A stretch of 64,000 bases of DNA from NCBI RefSeq assembly GCF_004022215.1, contig NZ_SAUZ01000012.1, forward strand, positions 102,661-166,660. The letters run 5' to 3'. The number at the start of each line of letters is the position of its first letter. Within the stretch, counting starts at the first letter, position 1. Under the pieces are notes generated by a model. That model ran no database searches. It saw nothing but the letters and a program-made list of their open reading frames with translations, and was not told where the DNA came from. The stretch comes from Paenirhodobacter populi (GTDB lineage: Bacteria > Pseudomonadota > Alphaproteobacteria > Rhodobacterales > Rhodobacteraceae). The position numbers and the translations under genes are program-made. This document shows positions 24,833-34,469 of the stretch, in pieces.

Positions 24833-25746
24833 AACAGGTCGTCGGCCTCCGAGGCGGCGGCTCTGCGCAGCGCCGACATCAGGTCTGACGCAATCGGTTG
24901 CAGGCTGCGGTTCGCGTGCGAGATCAGGCTGAACTCCCGGACCAGATCGGGTTCGTTCATGGCGCGGCATACCAGTCCCGCCATCGAGCCCGCCTCGCGC
25001 GCGGCGGCGGGCAGAATGGTGATGCCAAGCCCTGCCCGTGCCGCGCCAAGCGCGGTTGACATGTAATGCGTCTCGAGCGCGATGGTCACGCCCCCCTCAA
25101 GACGCATGGTTGCCCGTGCCAGGATCGAGCGGACGCTGCTGTTGCGCCGGGTGACGATCATCGGGAACGGTGCGCAGTCATGCAGCGTCAAGGGGCCGGT
25201 TCGCGTGGCGAGAGGGTGATCCTCACGGCAGAATACGCACAGCCTGTCCGTCATCAGCGGCTCCGTCCGGAGCGAGCGGTCCGCCGTCAGGCGGATGCCG
25301 ATGCCGAAATCCACCTGATCCGACTTGATCAGGTCGACCACCTCATCGGCGACGACATCGGCGATTTCGACATCGACATTCGGGTTGCGCCCGGCGAAAT
25401 CGGCAAGCGCGATCGGCAGAAGGCTCGCCGCGACCGAGGGCAGGGCGGCGACCCGCACGAGGCCGCGCCGCCCCTGCGCCAGATCGCCGCTCGCGGCGAC
25501 GAGCTCCTCCATGTTCAAGGCGAGCCGCTCCATGATCGGCAGGAGGTCGCGCCCGGCTGCGGTCAGCACCACTTCGCGCTTCGTGCGGTCGAACAGCTTG
25601 ATGTCGAGCTGATTTTCCAGCAGCCGGATTTGCGAGGTTACCGCAGGCTGTGACATCCGCAATTCCTGCGCGGCGATGGTGAAATGCAGATGACGCGCAA
25701 CGCTCAGGAAGGCGGTGACCTGTCGGAAATTCGGCATATGGGGCAT
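24820..25746 (-). CDS. LysR-family transcriptional regulator
   Basis: A 308-residue LysR protein starting MPHMPNFRQVTAFLSVARHL. The helix-turn-helix is at about residues 5-63 (FTIAAQELRMSQPAVTSQIR), with the effector domain after residue 90. An in-frame start far upstream (25911) would add 55 residues that are not LysR-like, so the internal ATG is preferred. It is convergent with the CitMHS-AtuA genes and is the likely regulator of them or of the GntP-type carrier to its other side. Confidence 0.88.
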   Translation of the reverse strand: MPHMPNFRQVTAFLSVARHLHFTIAAQELRMSQPAVTSQIRLLENQLDIKLFDRTKREVVLTAAGRDLLPIMERLALNMEELVAASGDLAQGRRGLVRVAALPSVAASLLPIALADFAGRNPNVDVEIADVVADEVVDLIKSDQVDFGIGIRLTADRSLRTEPLMTDRLCVFCREDHPLATRTGPLTLHDCAPFPMIVTRRNSSVRSILARATMRLEGGVTIALETHYMSTALGAARAGLGITILPAAAREAGSMAGLVCRAMNEPDLVREFSLISHANRSLQPIASDLMSALRRAAASEADDLFQSV

Positions 25747-25924
25747 CGGGGGACCGGGAATGAGCTTCGGCGTCAGCCTACTATGGCGGTCTGCCGATGT
25801 CATTTGTTCCCGTCCGTCGCGCCGTGGCCGCTGCCGGAACGCTATCGGATTCCGGATCTGGCACATGAAAACAGACGGCAATTCATCACGATGCCCGCCG
25901 AAACCCGCCATCTCTGACGCTCTC

Positions 25925-26262
25925 TTAGCGGCAGGGCAGAGGTGGTTCGCAGATTTCCGCCTTGGTTACGCCGCCGTTTCTGGCATCGGCTGACCGAAGT
26001 GGGATCGGAGGGGTTCCCTGAGGAGATGAATGCAGCCGGCGGATAGCGGGCGATTGCGGCACGTTCTTCACAGATGCTGGCGCAGGCGCGCAGATAGCCT
26101 CCTTCGTGTTTGGTGGCCTGCAGAGACGTTCGCCGAAGACATTTGCCATCCATGCTGATCCTGACCTCTGGTGTGGCCAGCAGCTTGATGAAGCTGGTCG
26201 AGGTGAACTGGCTGCCCCGACGTCGCATGGCCGCTCGAAGCATGTATGGATGGCTCCTGAAT
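25925..26262 (-). pseudogene. IS3-family OrfB C-terminal remnant
   Basis: The minus strand reads FTSTSFIKLLATPEVRISMD, then (shifted) ANVFGERL, then GGYLRACASICEERAAIARY, matching the DDE integrase end of an IS3-family OrfB (relatives: VRISMDGKG, DNVFVERLWRSIKYEEVYLR). A 16-base deletion between repeated GGATGG and several substitutions break the frame. It fills much of the 800-base gap before the GntP gene; the rest (26263-26550) shows nothing recognisable. Confidence 0.65.
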
Positions 26263-26553
26263 CATCGAATCTGGTTCTCACGGCTAGGCGCATCGGCGGC
26301 AGAATGCCCGGCATCCCGTGGCGCAAAACAGCCGAAAATCCCGGCCGGCCCCCGTTCGTCGAGGCCGAGGGCGGTCAGCCGTCATTCGTGATCGCGGGGG
26401 ATATTGACGGGCGGATCGCACAGCGGCTTTATCCATGCTGCGCGGCCGTCAGGAGGGACTGGCCGCCGCGTGGGCGATGACTTGCGATCCGATCCCGGCA
26501 CAGCGGGGACCCCATCACGAACCCCGCCGCATGGATTTCCCCCGGGAGGAAGC

Positions 26554-27945
26554 ATGAGTTATTCGGATTGGCAACTGCTCGCGATCGCCCTTGGCGGCGT
26601 TCTTTTCCTTGTCGCGCTGATCGTGTCCCGCGTCAGGCTGCATCCGCTCCTTGCGCTGATGGTGACATCGGTGGTGGTGGGGCTTCTGACCGGAATGCCG
26701 CAAGAGGCGCTGGTCAAGTCGATCACCGCGGGGGCGGGCAATACGCTCGGCGCGGTGGGCATCGTCGTGGCGCTTGGCGCGATGCTTGGCAAGATCCTTG
26801 CGGATACCGGGGTGACGGAGGGGATCTCCAACACGATCATCCGCAAGACCTCGACGCGGCTGCTGCCCTGGGCGATGGCGGGCGTGGCCTTCGTCATCGG
26901 CATTCCGATGTTCTTTGAGGTGGGCCTTGTCGTGCTGCTGCCGCTGGTCTTCAGCGTGGCGCGCAAGCTCGAGGAAACCGCGAGCATCCGCGGCTCGGCC
27001 TATGTCTATATCGGCGTTCCGGTCATCGCGGCGCTTGCGGCGATGCATGGCATGGTGCCGCCGCATCCCGGTCCCCTCACCGCCATCGCGGCGCTGAACA
27101 CCAGCATCGGGGCGACGATGCTGTATGGCTTCATCGCGGCCGTTCCGGCGATCGTGCTGGGCGGTCCGATCTACGGCGCGCTCATCACCCCGCGCATGGG
27201 CGTCAAGCCAGATCAGGCGCTGATCGACCAGTTCGCGGTGACCAGCGCCGGCAACGATGCCCGGGCCAGCACGCCTCCGGGGCTGGGGCTGAGCCTGCTG
27301 ACGGCCTTGCTCCCCGCCTTCCTCATGCTTTTCCACGCGATCGCGGAGCTGGTCTTCCCCGAGGGATCGCCCGCGGTGCAGATCACCGGCTTTCTCGGAT
27401 CGCCCGCGATCGCCATGCTGATCGGCGTTCTGTTCGCGGCATGGATCCTTGTCTACGCGCGGCGCGGAGATTCGGAAAAGCTGCGCAATTCCCTGTCGGC
27501 AAGCGTCAAGCCGATCGCCAACGTATTGTTGATCATCGCCGGTGGCGGGGCGTTCCAGCATGTCCTGACCGATGCCAAGGTGGGCGACGCGATCGTGCAT
27601 CTGAGCCAGCAGTTCTCGCTCTCGCCGCTGTTGCTGGGCTGGTTCATCGCCATGCTGCTGTCGGTCTCGACGGGTTCGGCGACGGTCGGCATCGTCGGCG
27701 CCGCCGGGCTTCTGGCGCCGCTGGCGGGGGCCGGCCCGGTGAACGCGCCGCTGCTTGCACTGGCGATCGGCTGCGGCTCGCTGTTCTTCAACTACGCCAA
27801 CCATGCCGGGTTCTGGCTGGTCAAGGAATCCTTCGGCATGTCGATGGGCGAGGCGACGATGACCATATCGGTCATCCAGTCGATCGTTTCGGTGATCGGG
27901 CTGATCATGGTCCTGCTGATGAACCTGCTGCCGCCGCTGATCTGA
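26554..27945 (+). CDS. GntP-family gluconate/sugar-acid permease
   Basis: A 463-residue membrane protein with 12-14 helices, of the gluconate:H+ symporter family. Seen are RVRLHPLLALMVTSVVVGLL, VALGAMLGKILADTGVTEGI, ALAAMHGMVPPHPGPLTAIA and STGSATVGIVGAAGLLAPL, all family signatures. The ATG at 26554 is preceded by GGGAGGAAG. It stands alone between a mobile-element remnant and a convergent MFS gene, with no kinase or dehydrogenase nearby, so the sugar acid cannot be assigned. Confidence 0.9.
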   Translation: MSYSDWQLLAIALGGVLFLVALIVSRVRLHPLLALMVTSVVVGLLTGMPQEALVKSITAGAGNTLGAVGIVVALGAMLGKILADTGVTEGISNTIIRKTSTRLLPWAMAGVAFVIGIPMFFEVGLVVLLPLVFSVARKLEETASIRGSAYVYIGVPVIAALAAMHGMVPPHPGPLTAIAALNTSIGATMLYGFIAAVPAIVLGGPIYGALITPRMGVKPDQALIDQFAVTSAGNDARASTPPGLGLSLLTALLPAFLMLFHAIAELVFPEGSPAVQITGFLGSPAIAMLIGVLFAAWILVYARRGDSEKLRNSLSASVKPIANVLLIIAGGGAFQHVLTDAKVGDAIVHLSQQFSLSPLLLGWFIAMLLSVSTGSATVGIVGAAGLLAPLAGAGPVNAPLLALAIGCGSLFFNYANHAGFWLVKESFGMSMGEATMTISVIQSIVSVIGLIMVLLMNLLPPLI

Positions 27946-27986
27946 ACCGCGACGGCCTCAAGGTCATGGGGCTGCGCATGCGCCGG

Positions 27987-29123
27987 TCATTCGGCCCTTT
28001 TCGTTGCGAGGCGGGCCGTCGCGGGAATGACCGTCAGAAGCACGGCCAGCAGGGCGAAGGCCGCCGACAGGTCGAAGTTATGCGCGATCAGGCCGAGCAG
28101 TGCGGGGCCGAGCAGGATGCCGCCATAGCCCACGGTCGTCACCGCCGCGATCGCAAGCGCGGGCGACATCACCTTTTGCCGCCCCGCGAGGCTGAACAGG
28201 ACCGGGACGATATTGGACGCGCCCAGCCCGATCAGGACGAAGCCCGCAAGCGCGATGCCCGCGACCGGCGAGGTGAGCAACAGCACGATCCCCAGAACCG
28301 AGGTGATGCCGCCGGCCGCCAGCACCCGGGCCGCGCCCAGCCGGGCGACGATCCTGTCGCCGGTCAGCCGGCCGACCGTCATCGCGCCTGCAAAGAGCAT
28401 GTATCCGACCCCGCCATGCGCGGGATCCAGCAACCCGTTGCCGGTGACCAGAAGGGCGCTCCAATCCAGAACCGCGCCCTCGACGAGGAAGGTGATCCCC
28501 GCGAGACCGGCCAGCAGCAGCACGATGCCGCGGGGCAGGGCGAAGGGGATCGGCTCCCCGGCCTTCGCGATCAGCAGCCGGGGCCAGGCCAGCAGCAGGG
28601 CGACGAGCGTCAGCAGACTGCCGAAGACCGCAGCCAGCACCGGCGTCAGCCCTGCGCCAAGAAGCAGCGTCATGCCGCCCGCCCCGGCAAAGCCGCCGAT
28701 GCTGAACATCGCATGGAACCCCGACATCAGCGGCTTCGGCGCATCCCGTTCCACCTCGACCGCATGGACATTCATTGCGACATCGAGCGTGCCGAGGGCG
28801 GCCCCGAACAGCATCAGTGTCACCGCCAGCACCGGCACCGTATCGGCCAGCATCAGCAGCGGAAGAAGCGCGACAAGGCCCAGCCCGCTCCAGAGGATCA
28901 GGGGTTTGCTGCCGATCCGGCCCGCAAGCCAGCCGACCACCGGCATGGCCGTGACCGAACCGCCGCCAAGGCAGAGCAGCAAGAGCCCGAGGCCGGCCTC
29001 ATCGACGCCGACATTCGCCTTGGCGAAGGGAACGAGAGGCGCCCAGCAGGCCATGGCAACGCCCGCTGCGACAAAGGCAAGGCGCGTGGCCAGCCGCGTT
29101 TCGGGGCGATCATTGGTCGTCAT
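27987..29123 (-). CDS. MFS transporter, YbjJ-like
   Basis: A 378-residue major facilitator protein with about 12 helices. It starts MTTNDRPETRLATRLAFVAA and shows FAKANVGVDEAGLGLLLLCL, WLAGRIGSKPLILWSGL and the inter-domain VHAVEVERDAPKPLMSGFHA, typical of the small-MFS group around E. coli YbjJ. Substrate unknown. It ends 41 bases from the convergent GntP-type gene. Confidence 0.85.
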   Translation of the reverse strand: MTTNDRPETRLATRLAFVAAGVAMACWAPLVPFAKANVGVDEAGLGLLLLCLGGGSVTAMPVVGWLAGRIGSKPLILWSGLGLVALLPLLMLADTVPVLAVTLMLFGAALGTLDVAMNVHAVEVERDAPKPLMSGFHAMFSIGGFAGAGGMTLLLGAGLTPVLAAVFGSLLTLVALLLAWPRLLIAKAGEPIPFALPRGIVLLLAGLAGITFLVEGAVLDWSALLVTGNGLLDPAHGGVGYMLFAGAMTVGRLTGDRIVARLGAARVLAAGGITSVLGIVLLLTSPVAGIALAGFVLIGLGASNIVPVLFSLAGRQKVMSPALAIAAVTTVGYGGILLGPALLGLIAHNFDLSAAFALLAVLLTVIPATARLATKRAE

Positions 29124-29450
29124 CAGCGGCCTTTCAGGACATGGGTCTTGCGACAGGGACGGCGGGGCCGAGCGCCGGCCGTTTCGCGGATTGGGGGAAA
29201 CTCTCGGTCAGGATAGGGTTCCGGTCTCTTCGGGCGGGCGAAAGCGTGCATTGGCGGGCGATCTGACGGCCGTCGTCAGCGCCGGAGGAATAGCGCAAGA
29301 CGCCGGCCCCGTCACCCCGGGACAATGTGAGGATACAACGGGCGCGGCGACATCCGCGCTGCCTCATTCCGGTCGCCCGGTCTGTCAGCGATGCGGTGGA
29401 AAGCGGATTTGTCAGATGACCGACATGAGCAGCGGGTTCAGAACCCGCGC

Positions 29451-29740
29451 AAAGAAATCGCCGCGCCATGAACGTGGGGGCGGTTAGTGTTGCGCTCGGC
29501 GCTCGATGAACTCCGGGCATTCGTCGGCAAATGGTAGGATCAGAAAGAAATCGTCCCGCTGCATGAGCTTGGGGACGGTTCGTGTCGCGCTCGGCGCTCG
29601 ATGCACTCCGGGCATTCATCGGCAACTGGTCGGATCAGAAAGAAATCACCGCGCCATGACCTTGGGGGCGGTTCGTGTCGCGCTTAGCGCTCGACGAACG
29701 CCAGACATTCGTTGGCAACCGGTCCGATCAAGGTATGGGA
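29451..29740. repeat. Tandem repeat array, period 93-95 bp, three units plus a partial one
   Basis: AGAAATC recurs at 29453, 29546 and 29641, each followed by a unit containing CGCCATGA, GGGGGCGGTT, GTCGCGCTCGGCGCTCGATG and CATTCGTCGGCAA in the same order. The units differ at about 10-20 percent of positions. Spacing and unit size exclude a CRISPR array. No protein is predicted. Confidence 0.75.
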
Positions 29741-30023
29741 GAGATGCGCAGGGCATTTTCGGCACCATCCGCGCCGACCCGCCTGATGGCGTTGATCGGC
29801 GGGCCGTGATGCGTGTGACAAACGCGCTCCTCGCCATGTCGGCGGGATGCGGATGCGGGCCTCATTGTGCCGCAGTCGCCCGATCGGGCGCATCTTGAGG
29901 GGTCGGGGGGAAACGCGCCCCGGTTGCCGTGAGGGCCGCGACACGGAGGGGGTCGGGCCTGTGAGCGCGTTGGAAAACCGTCACACAGCCCCGGTTGCCG
30001 TCGCGTAAGCCTGACCGAAATAC

Positions 30024-30040
30024 TTGACTTTTATTCTCAA
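30024..30040. promoter_or_regulatory. Iron-responsive palindrome (TTGA-N9-TCAA)
   Basis: TTGACTTTTATTCTCAA has TTGA and TCAA as inverted ends nine bases apart, the layout reported for RirA/iron-rhodo boxes in alphaproteobacteria. It lies 145 bases before the TonB receptor start and overlaps a possible -35 (TTGACT). A second TGA-N9-TCA site precedes the other TonB receptor (52350). Confidence 0.45.
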
Positions 30041-30184
30041 CCAAATCACCGCTCGGTGAAGCGATCCAGAGACGGCTGCAGATTCATCCAGATCGCCCCA
30101 CCAGCAAGCATCACGCCAGCATTTCCTGTTCACCCCTCCCGGGCCCTTGGCGCGGGAGCAGTCTTCATGTTTCGGGAGCATGTC

Positions 30185-32404
30185 ATGGACACCAACCGAC
30201 AGGCCGCGCGGTCGCAAGAGACCCGCGCGTTGATGCCGACACTCGGGCTTTTGCCCGTGGTCGCACTTTCCGCGGCCGCTGTGGCCGCACCTTCCTTCGC
30301 CCAGGAGGCGACGACGCTCGACACCGTTGTGGTCGAAGGTACAGCTGTTACGGGCGACAACAGCTATTCCGTCGCTGAAAGCAGCAATGAAAAAGTTCTG
30401 ACGCCGCTCGTCGATACGCCGAAGACGATCACCGTCATCACCCAGCGGGAAATGACCGAGCGCGGGCAGACCTCGCTTGAGGATATCGTGCGCACGACCC
30501 CCGGCATCACCCTGACCTCGGGCGAGGGCGGAAACCCCGCCGGGTTCAACCCCACGATCCGCGGCAATTCCGCATCCAATGACGTCATGGTCGATGGGTT
30601 CCGGTCCAACCTGCGCACGGATTACGAGACCTTCAACCTCGAAAGCGTCGAGATCACCAAGGGGCCGGGCGGCACGGCCGCGGGCGTGGGCTCGACCGGG
30701 GGCACCATCAACATGGTGTCGAAGATGCCGCTGCCGGGCCAGTTCGACGATGTGTCGGCGACCTTGGGCACCGGCGCCTACAAGCGCTTCACGCTCGATT
30801 CCAACCGTCAGTTCGGCGATGTCGGGGCGCGTCTCAACCTGATGTATCAGGATGCGGATTCGCTTGGCGGGCGCGACGGCCGGACCTCGAAACGCTATGG
30901 CATCGCGCCGAGCGTCTCCTACCAGCTGGGCGAGGCGACCAAGCTCACCGCCGGTCTTTATTACTTCAGGAACAAGGACATGATGGATTACGGCGTGCCG
31001 TGGTCCAATGCGACGACGCCGGATGCCTACCGCCGCGGCTCGGGCACGGCGGACGATCCGTGGCAGCCGGTCGATGTGCCGACGGACGCCTATTACGGCA
31101 TCAAGGACCGCGACAAGCACGATGCGGAAAGCAAGTCCGTCTTCCTGCGCGTCGATCACGACTTTTCGCCGAACCTGCGGTGGAGCAGCATGCTCCGTGC
31201 CGGGGCCGCCACGAACCACTATGTCGTCACGGTTCCAAGCGCCACCGCCACCGGCGTCAGCCGGTCCAGCCGGCAATCCAACCGCTCCGGCAACGACGTG
31301 CAGCTGAACTCCCAACTGACCGGAGAGGCCGCGTTCCTCGGGACCAGACATACCTATGCCCTTGGCGTCGATCTGTCCGATTCCGAAGTGCGTGCGAAAA
31401 CCATTCAGGTGACGCCCCCGCCCGGCTTCGACAATTCGACGGGCTACACCAACCCGGATAGCGGGACGGACTGGGCGGGCTCGATCTACACGGGCGATCC
31501 CACCACCTCGCGCACCAAATACCGAAGCTATGGCATCTATGCCTTCGACGTCTTCGATCTGGCGCCGCAATGGCAGATGAGCTTCGGGCTGCGCTACGAC
31601 AAATACGACGCGAAAACCACGACCGCGGCGGGCGAGATCACCGAGAACAATTCCAACTTCTGGAACTCGAACATCGGGCTGAACTACAAGCCGGCCGAGA
31701 ATGGCTCGATCTACGCCTCGATCGGGACCTCGTCCAACCCCGCGGGGGAGGCGAACGGCGTCGGGACCGGCACCAATGCGGATTACAAGGATCTGGAACC
31801 CGAACGGGCCTACAGCTACGAAATCGGCACCAAGTGGACGTTCCTCGACGATCAGCTTCTGGTGACGGCGGCGGTGTTCAAGACCGACAAGCGCAATGCC
31901 CGGGCGCTGAACGCCTATGGCGAATACGAGAACATCGGCAAGACCCGGACGCAGGGGGTCGAGCTGGGCGTCGCGGGCCAGATCACCGACAAATGGGGCA
32001 TTTCGGCGGGATATACCTATACCGATGCCAAGACGCTGGAGGCGGGCTACACCTGCACCGGGGGCGAATGCACGCCGAATTCCAACACCGGCGCCCGGGT
32101 CATCGGCATTCCGCTGAACACTCTGGCGATCTGGACCACCTACGCGGTGACGGATCAGTGGACCGTGGGCGGCGGCCTGACCTATATGGACGAACGCCCG
32201 ATGAATGCGGCCCGCACCGCCGTGCTGCCGGAACAGACGCGGGTGGATCTGATGACGTCGTATGAGCTGGCCGAAAACACCCGGCTGCAACTGAACATCA
32301 ACAACGTGTTCGACGAACAGCTCTATTCCGGGACGCGCGCCAACGGCTTTGCCAATGTCGAGCCGGGCCGCAACGTCTCGGTTTCGATCGCGCATCGCTT
32401 CTGA
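30185..32404 (+). CDS. TonB-dependent siderophore receptor, Fiu/FhuE-like
   Basis: A 739-residue outer-membrane receptor. The export signal ends near residue 39 (VVALSAAAVAAPSFA). A TonB-box-like stretch TTLDTVVVEG is followed by the plug domain at about 75-190 (TITVITQREMTERGQTSLED, GFNPTIRGNSASNDVMVDGF, GTAAGVGSTGGTINMVSK), then a 22-strand barrel ending NVSVSIAHRF. The ATG at 30185 leaves an N-terminal extension of about 16 residues before the hydrophobic core. The next genes are PiuC-like and an FMN oxidase, an order known from iron-starvation loci such as fiu-ybiX. Iron-catecholate or a related chelate is the likely ligand. Confidence 0.92.
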   Translation: MDTNRQAARSQETRALMPTLGLLPVVALSAAAVAAPSFAQEATTLDTVVVEGTAVTGDNSYSVAESSNEKVLTPLVDTPKTITVITQREMTERGQTSLEDIVRTTPGITLTSGEGGNPAGFNPTIRGNSASNDVMVDGFRSNLRTDYETFNLESVEITKGPGGTAAGVGSTGGTINMVSKMPLPGQFDDVSATLGTGAYKRFTLDSNRQFGDVGARLNLMYQDADSLGGRDGRTSKRYGIAPSVSYQLGEATKLTAGLYYFRNKDMMDYGVPWSNATTPDAYRRGSGTADDPWQPVDVPTDAYYGIKDRDKHDAESKSVFLRVDHDFSPNLRWSSMLRAGAATNHYVVTVPSATATGVSRSSRQSNRSGNDVQLNSQLTGEAAFLGTRHTYALGVDLSDSEVRAKTIQVTPPPGFDNSTGYTNPDSGTDWAGSIYTGDPTTSRTKYRSYGIYAFDVFDLAPQWQMSFGLRYDKYDAKTTTAAGEITENNSNFWNSNIGLNYKPAENGSIYASIGTSSNPAGEANGVGTGTNADYKDLEPERAYSYEIGTKWTFLDDQLLVTAAVFKTDKRNARALNAYGEYENIGKTRTQGVELGVAGQITDKWGISAGYTYTDAKTLEAGYTCTGGECTPNSNTGARVIGIPLNTLAIWTTYAVTDQWTVGGGLTYMDERPMNAARTAVLPEQTRVDLMTSYELAENTRLQLNINNVFDEQLYSGTRANGFANVEPGRNVSVSIAHRF

Positions 32405-32419
32405 TCGCCGCACCGCGAC

Positions 32420-32449
32420 GGGAAAGGGCGGCGCGCGTCGCCCTTTCCC
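32420..32449 (+). terminator. Stem-loop after the TonB receptor gene
   Basis: GGGAAAGGGCG and CGCCCTTTCCC pair perfectly over eleven bases around an eight-base loop. No T run follows, so readthrough into the PiuC-like gene is plausible. Confidence 0.55.
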
Positions 32450-32547
32450 TGCCGGAACGGCGCTCAATTTCCGACAGAAATACTTAACTTTCAGACCGGG
32501 CAGGATTAGGCTGAACCGACATGCCCGAACCCATATGAGGGACGACA

Positions 32548-33231
32548 ATGCTTGTGACCATTCCCGATCTGCTGACGCCGGAAGAGGTCGGCTATATCCG
32601 TCAGGTGCTGGAATCGACATCCTGGCAGGACGGGCGCACCACGGCGGGCGATCAGGCCGCACTGGTGAAGCGCAACCTTCAGGTGCCGGTCGACAGCCCC
32701 GAGGGGCGCGAGCTGGGCAATATCGTGCTGCGCGCGCTTGGCCGCAATCCCGCCTATTCCTCGGCCGCGCTGCCCTTGCATGTCCTGCCGCCGATGTTCA
32801 ACCGCTATGATGAGGGGATGACCTTCGGCGCCCATGTCGATGGCTCGATCCGGGTGATCCCCGGCACCGCGCAGCGCATCCGCACCGATGTCTCGACCAC
32901 CATCTTCCTCACCCCGCCCGAGGATTACGACGGCGGCGAACTGGTCGTGCATGACACCTACGGCGAACATGCGGTGAAACTGCCCGCGGGCCATGCGGTG
33001 GTCTATCCGGCGACCTCGCTGCATTCGGTGACGCCGGTGACGCGCGGATCGCGGTGGGCCTCGTTCTTCTGGGCGCAGTCGATGGTGCGCGACGACTGGC
33101 AGCGGCACATGCTTTACGATCTCGACCGCACGATCATGCGGGTGCGCTCGGTCGTGCCGGATGACGATCCGGCGGCGACGGGGCTGACGGCGCATTACCA
33201 CAACCTGATCCGCCACTGGGCCGAGATGTGA
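32548..33231 (+). CDS. piuC: Fe(II)/2-oxoglutarate-dependent PKHD-type hydroxylase
   Basis: A 227-residue member of the PiuC/YbiX family. The metal triad is visible as histidine 96 and aspartate 98 (FGAHVDGS) and histidine 159 (TSLHSV), with arginine near 169 (RGSRWASFFW) for 2-oxoglutarate. The start MLVTIPDLLTPEEVGYIRQV is typical. PiuC genes accompany iron-regulated TonB receptors in many proteobacteria and are thought to act on siderophore-related compounds; the substrate is not established. Its stop overlaps the next gene start (ATGTGATG). Confidence 0.92.
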   Translation: MLVTIPDLLTPEEVGYIRQVLESTSWQDGRTTAGDQAALVKRNLQVPVDSPEGRELGNIVLRALGRNPAYSSAALPLHVLPPMFNRYDEGMTFGAHVDGSIRVIPGTAQRIRTDVSTTIFLTPPEDYDGGELVVHDTYGEHAVKLPAGHAVVYPATSLHSVTPVTRGSRWASFFWAQSMVRDDWQRHMLYDLDRTIMRVRSVVPDDDPAATGLTAHYHNLIRHWAEM

Positions 33232-34319
33232 TGCCGCAGATCCCGCCCGACGTGGTGGCGCTGTGCGATTACGAACGCCATGCCGACGCGATCCTGCCCG
33301 CGCCGGTCCGGGCCTATGTCGATGGCGCCGGGGCGGACGGGCTGACGCATCGGGCGAACCTCGAGGCATGGGCGCGGATCAGGCTTGAGGGCCGGGTGCT
33401 GGCCGACATGCGCGGCGCGACGACGCGGCTGACGCTGTTCGGGCAGGAGATGGCGCATCCCTTCCTGCTGGCCCCTGTCGCGTCGCACGGGCTGGCGCAT
33501 GCCGAAGGGGAACATGCGACGGCGCTTGGCGCGGCGGCGGCCGAAGCGGTGATGGTCGTCTCGACGCAGGCGGGCCGTCGGATCGAGGATATCGCCGTCC
33601 GCGCGCAGGGGCCGTTGTGGTTCCAGCTCTACATGCAGGCAGGGCGCGACGATACGCTCACCCTGATCCGGCGGGCCGAGGCGGCGGGCTATCGCGCGCT
33701 GGTCGTCACCGTCGATGCGCCGGTGAGCGGTCTGCGCAACATGGAACAGCGCGCGGGCTTCCGTCTGCCGGCGGAGCTTGGCCCCGTGAACCTGCAAGGG
33801 CTGCATGTGCCGGTGATCGACGTGCCGCCGGGGCGCAGCCCGGTCTTTCTGGGCATGCTCGATACCGCGCCCGGATGGGAAGACATCCTCTGGCTGCGGG
33901 AGGTGACGCGGCTGCCGGTGCTGCTGAAGGGCATCATGTCGCCCGTGGATGCCACCCGCGCGGTCGAGGCGGGCATCGACGGGATCATCGTCTCGAACCA
34001 CGGGGGCAGGGCGCTGGATACCCTGCCCGCCACCGCCGAGGTGCTGCCCCGCATCACCCGCGCCGTCGCGGGCCGTGTGCCGGTCCTGTGCGACGGCGGC
34101 ATCCGGCGCGGCACCGACGCGCTCAAGGCGCTGGCTCTGGGCGCAAGCGCCGTGCTGATCGGACGCCCGCAGATCCATGCGCTGGCGGTCGGGGGCGCGG
34201 CCGGGGTGGCGCATATGCTCACCCTCCTGCGCGCCGAACTGGAAGTCGCCATGGCGCTGACCGGGCGCCGGTTCCTGCACGAGATCGATGAAAGCGTGAT
34301 CTGTCGGGCGCAGGACTAG
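33231..34319 (+). CDS. FMN-dependent alpha-hydroxy-acid oxidase/dehydrogenase
   Basis: A 362-residue TIM-barrel flavoenzyme of the lactate/glycolate/mandelate oxidase family. FMN and catalytic features seen are PFLLAPVASHGLAHAEGEHA, LWFQLYMQ, VTVDAPVSGLRNMEQR, the active-site SNHGGRALDTLPA and phosphate-binding DGGIRRGTDALKALALGASA. The ATG at 33231 overlaps the previous stop; GTG at 33228 is an alternative. It is co-transcribed with the PiuC-like hydroxylase and receptor, so its 2-hydroxy acid may derive from a siderophore. The exact substrate is unknown. Confidence 0.9.
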   Translation: MPQIPPDVVALCDYERHADAILPAPVRAYVDGAGADGLTHRANLEAWARIRLEGRVLADMRGATTRLTLFGQEMAHPFLLAPVASHGLAHAEGEHATALGAAAAEAVMVVSTQAGRRIEDIAVRAQGPLWFQLYMQAGRDDTLTLIRRAEAAGYRALVVTVDAPVSGLRNMEQRAGFRLPAELGPVNLQGLHVPVIDVPPGRSPVFLGMLDTAPGWEDILWLREVTRLPVLLKGIMSPVDATRAVEAGIDGIIVSNHGGRALDTLPATAEVLPRITRAVAGRVPVLCDGGIRRGTDALKALALGASAVLIGRPQIHALAVGGAAGVAHMLTLLRAELEVAMALTGRRFLHEIDESVICRAQD

Positions 34320-34469
34320 CCGGGTGCAAAGCTCTCGCCGGGAAACCGCACCTTGCGGCCCATATGGCCGTTCATGCCGTTCTGACCGCGCAGTTCGGAC
34401 GGCCCCCGGGACCGCTGCGGGCCACCTAGCAGGTTCCGAAACGGCTCGGGGTCATCCCATGGCGCGCCT

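Larger units (their letters stand above)
29124..30184. other. Gene-free 1-kb region upstream of the TonB receptor
   Basis: No frame here looks like a protein family. It contains the tandem repeats of about 94 bp at 29451-29740, two copies of CCCCGGTTGCCGT (29921, 29991) and, near its end, the iron-box-like palindrome at 30024-30040. Confidence 0.6.

Noticed and set aside
29451..29740. CRISPR-like array
   Set aside because: Units of about 94 bp are repeated in full without short identical repeats and unique spacers, and no cas gene is present.
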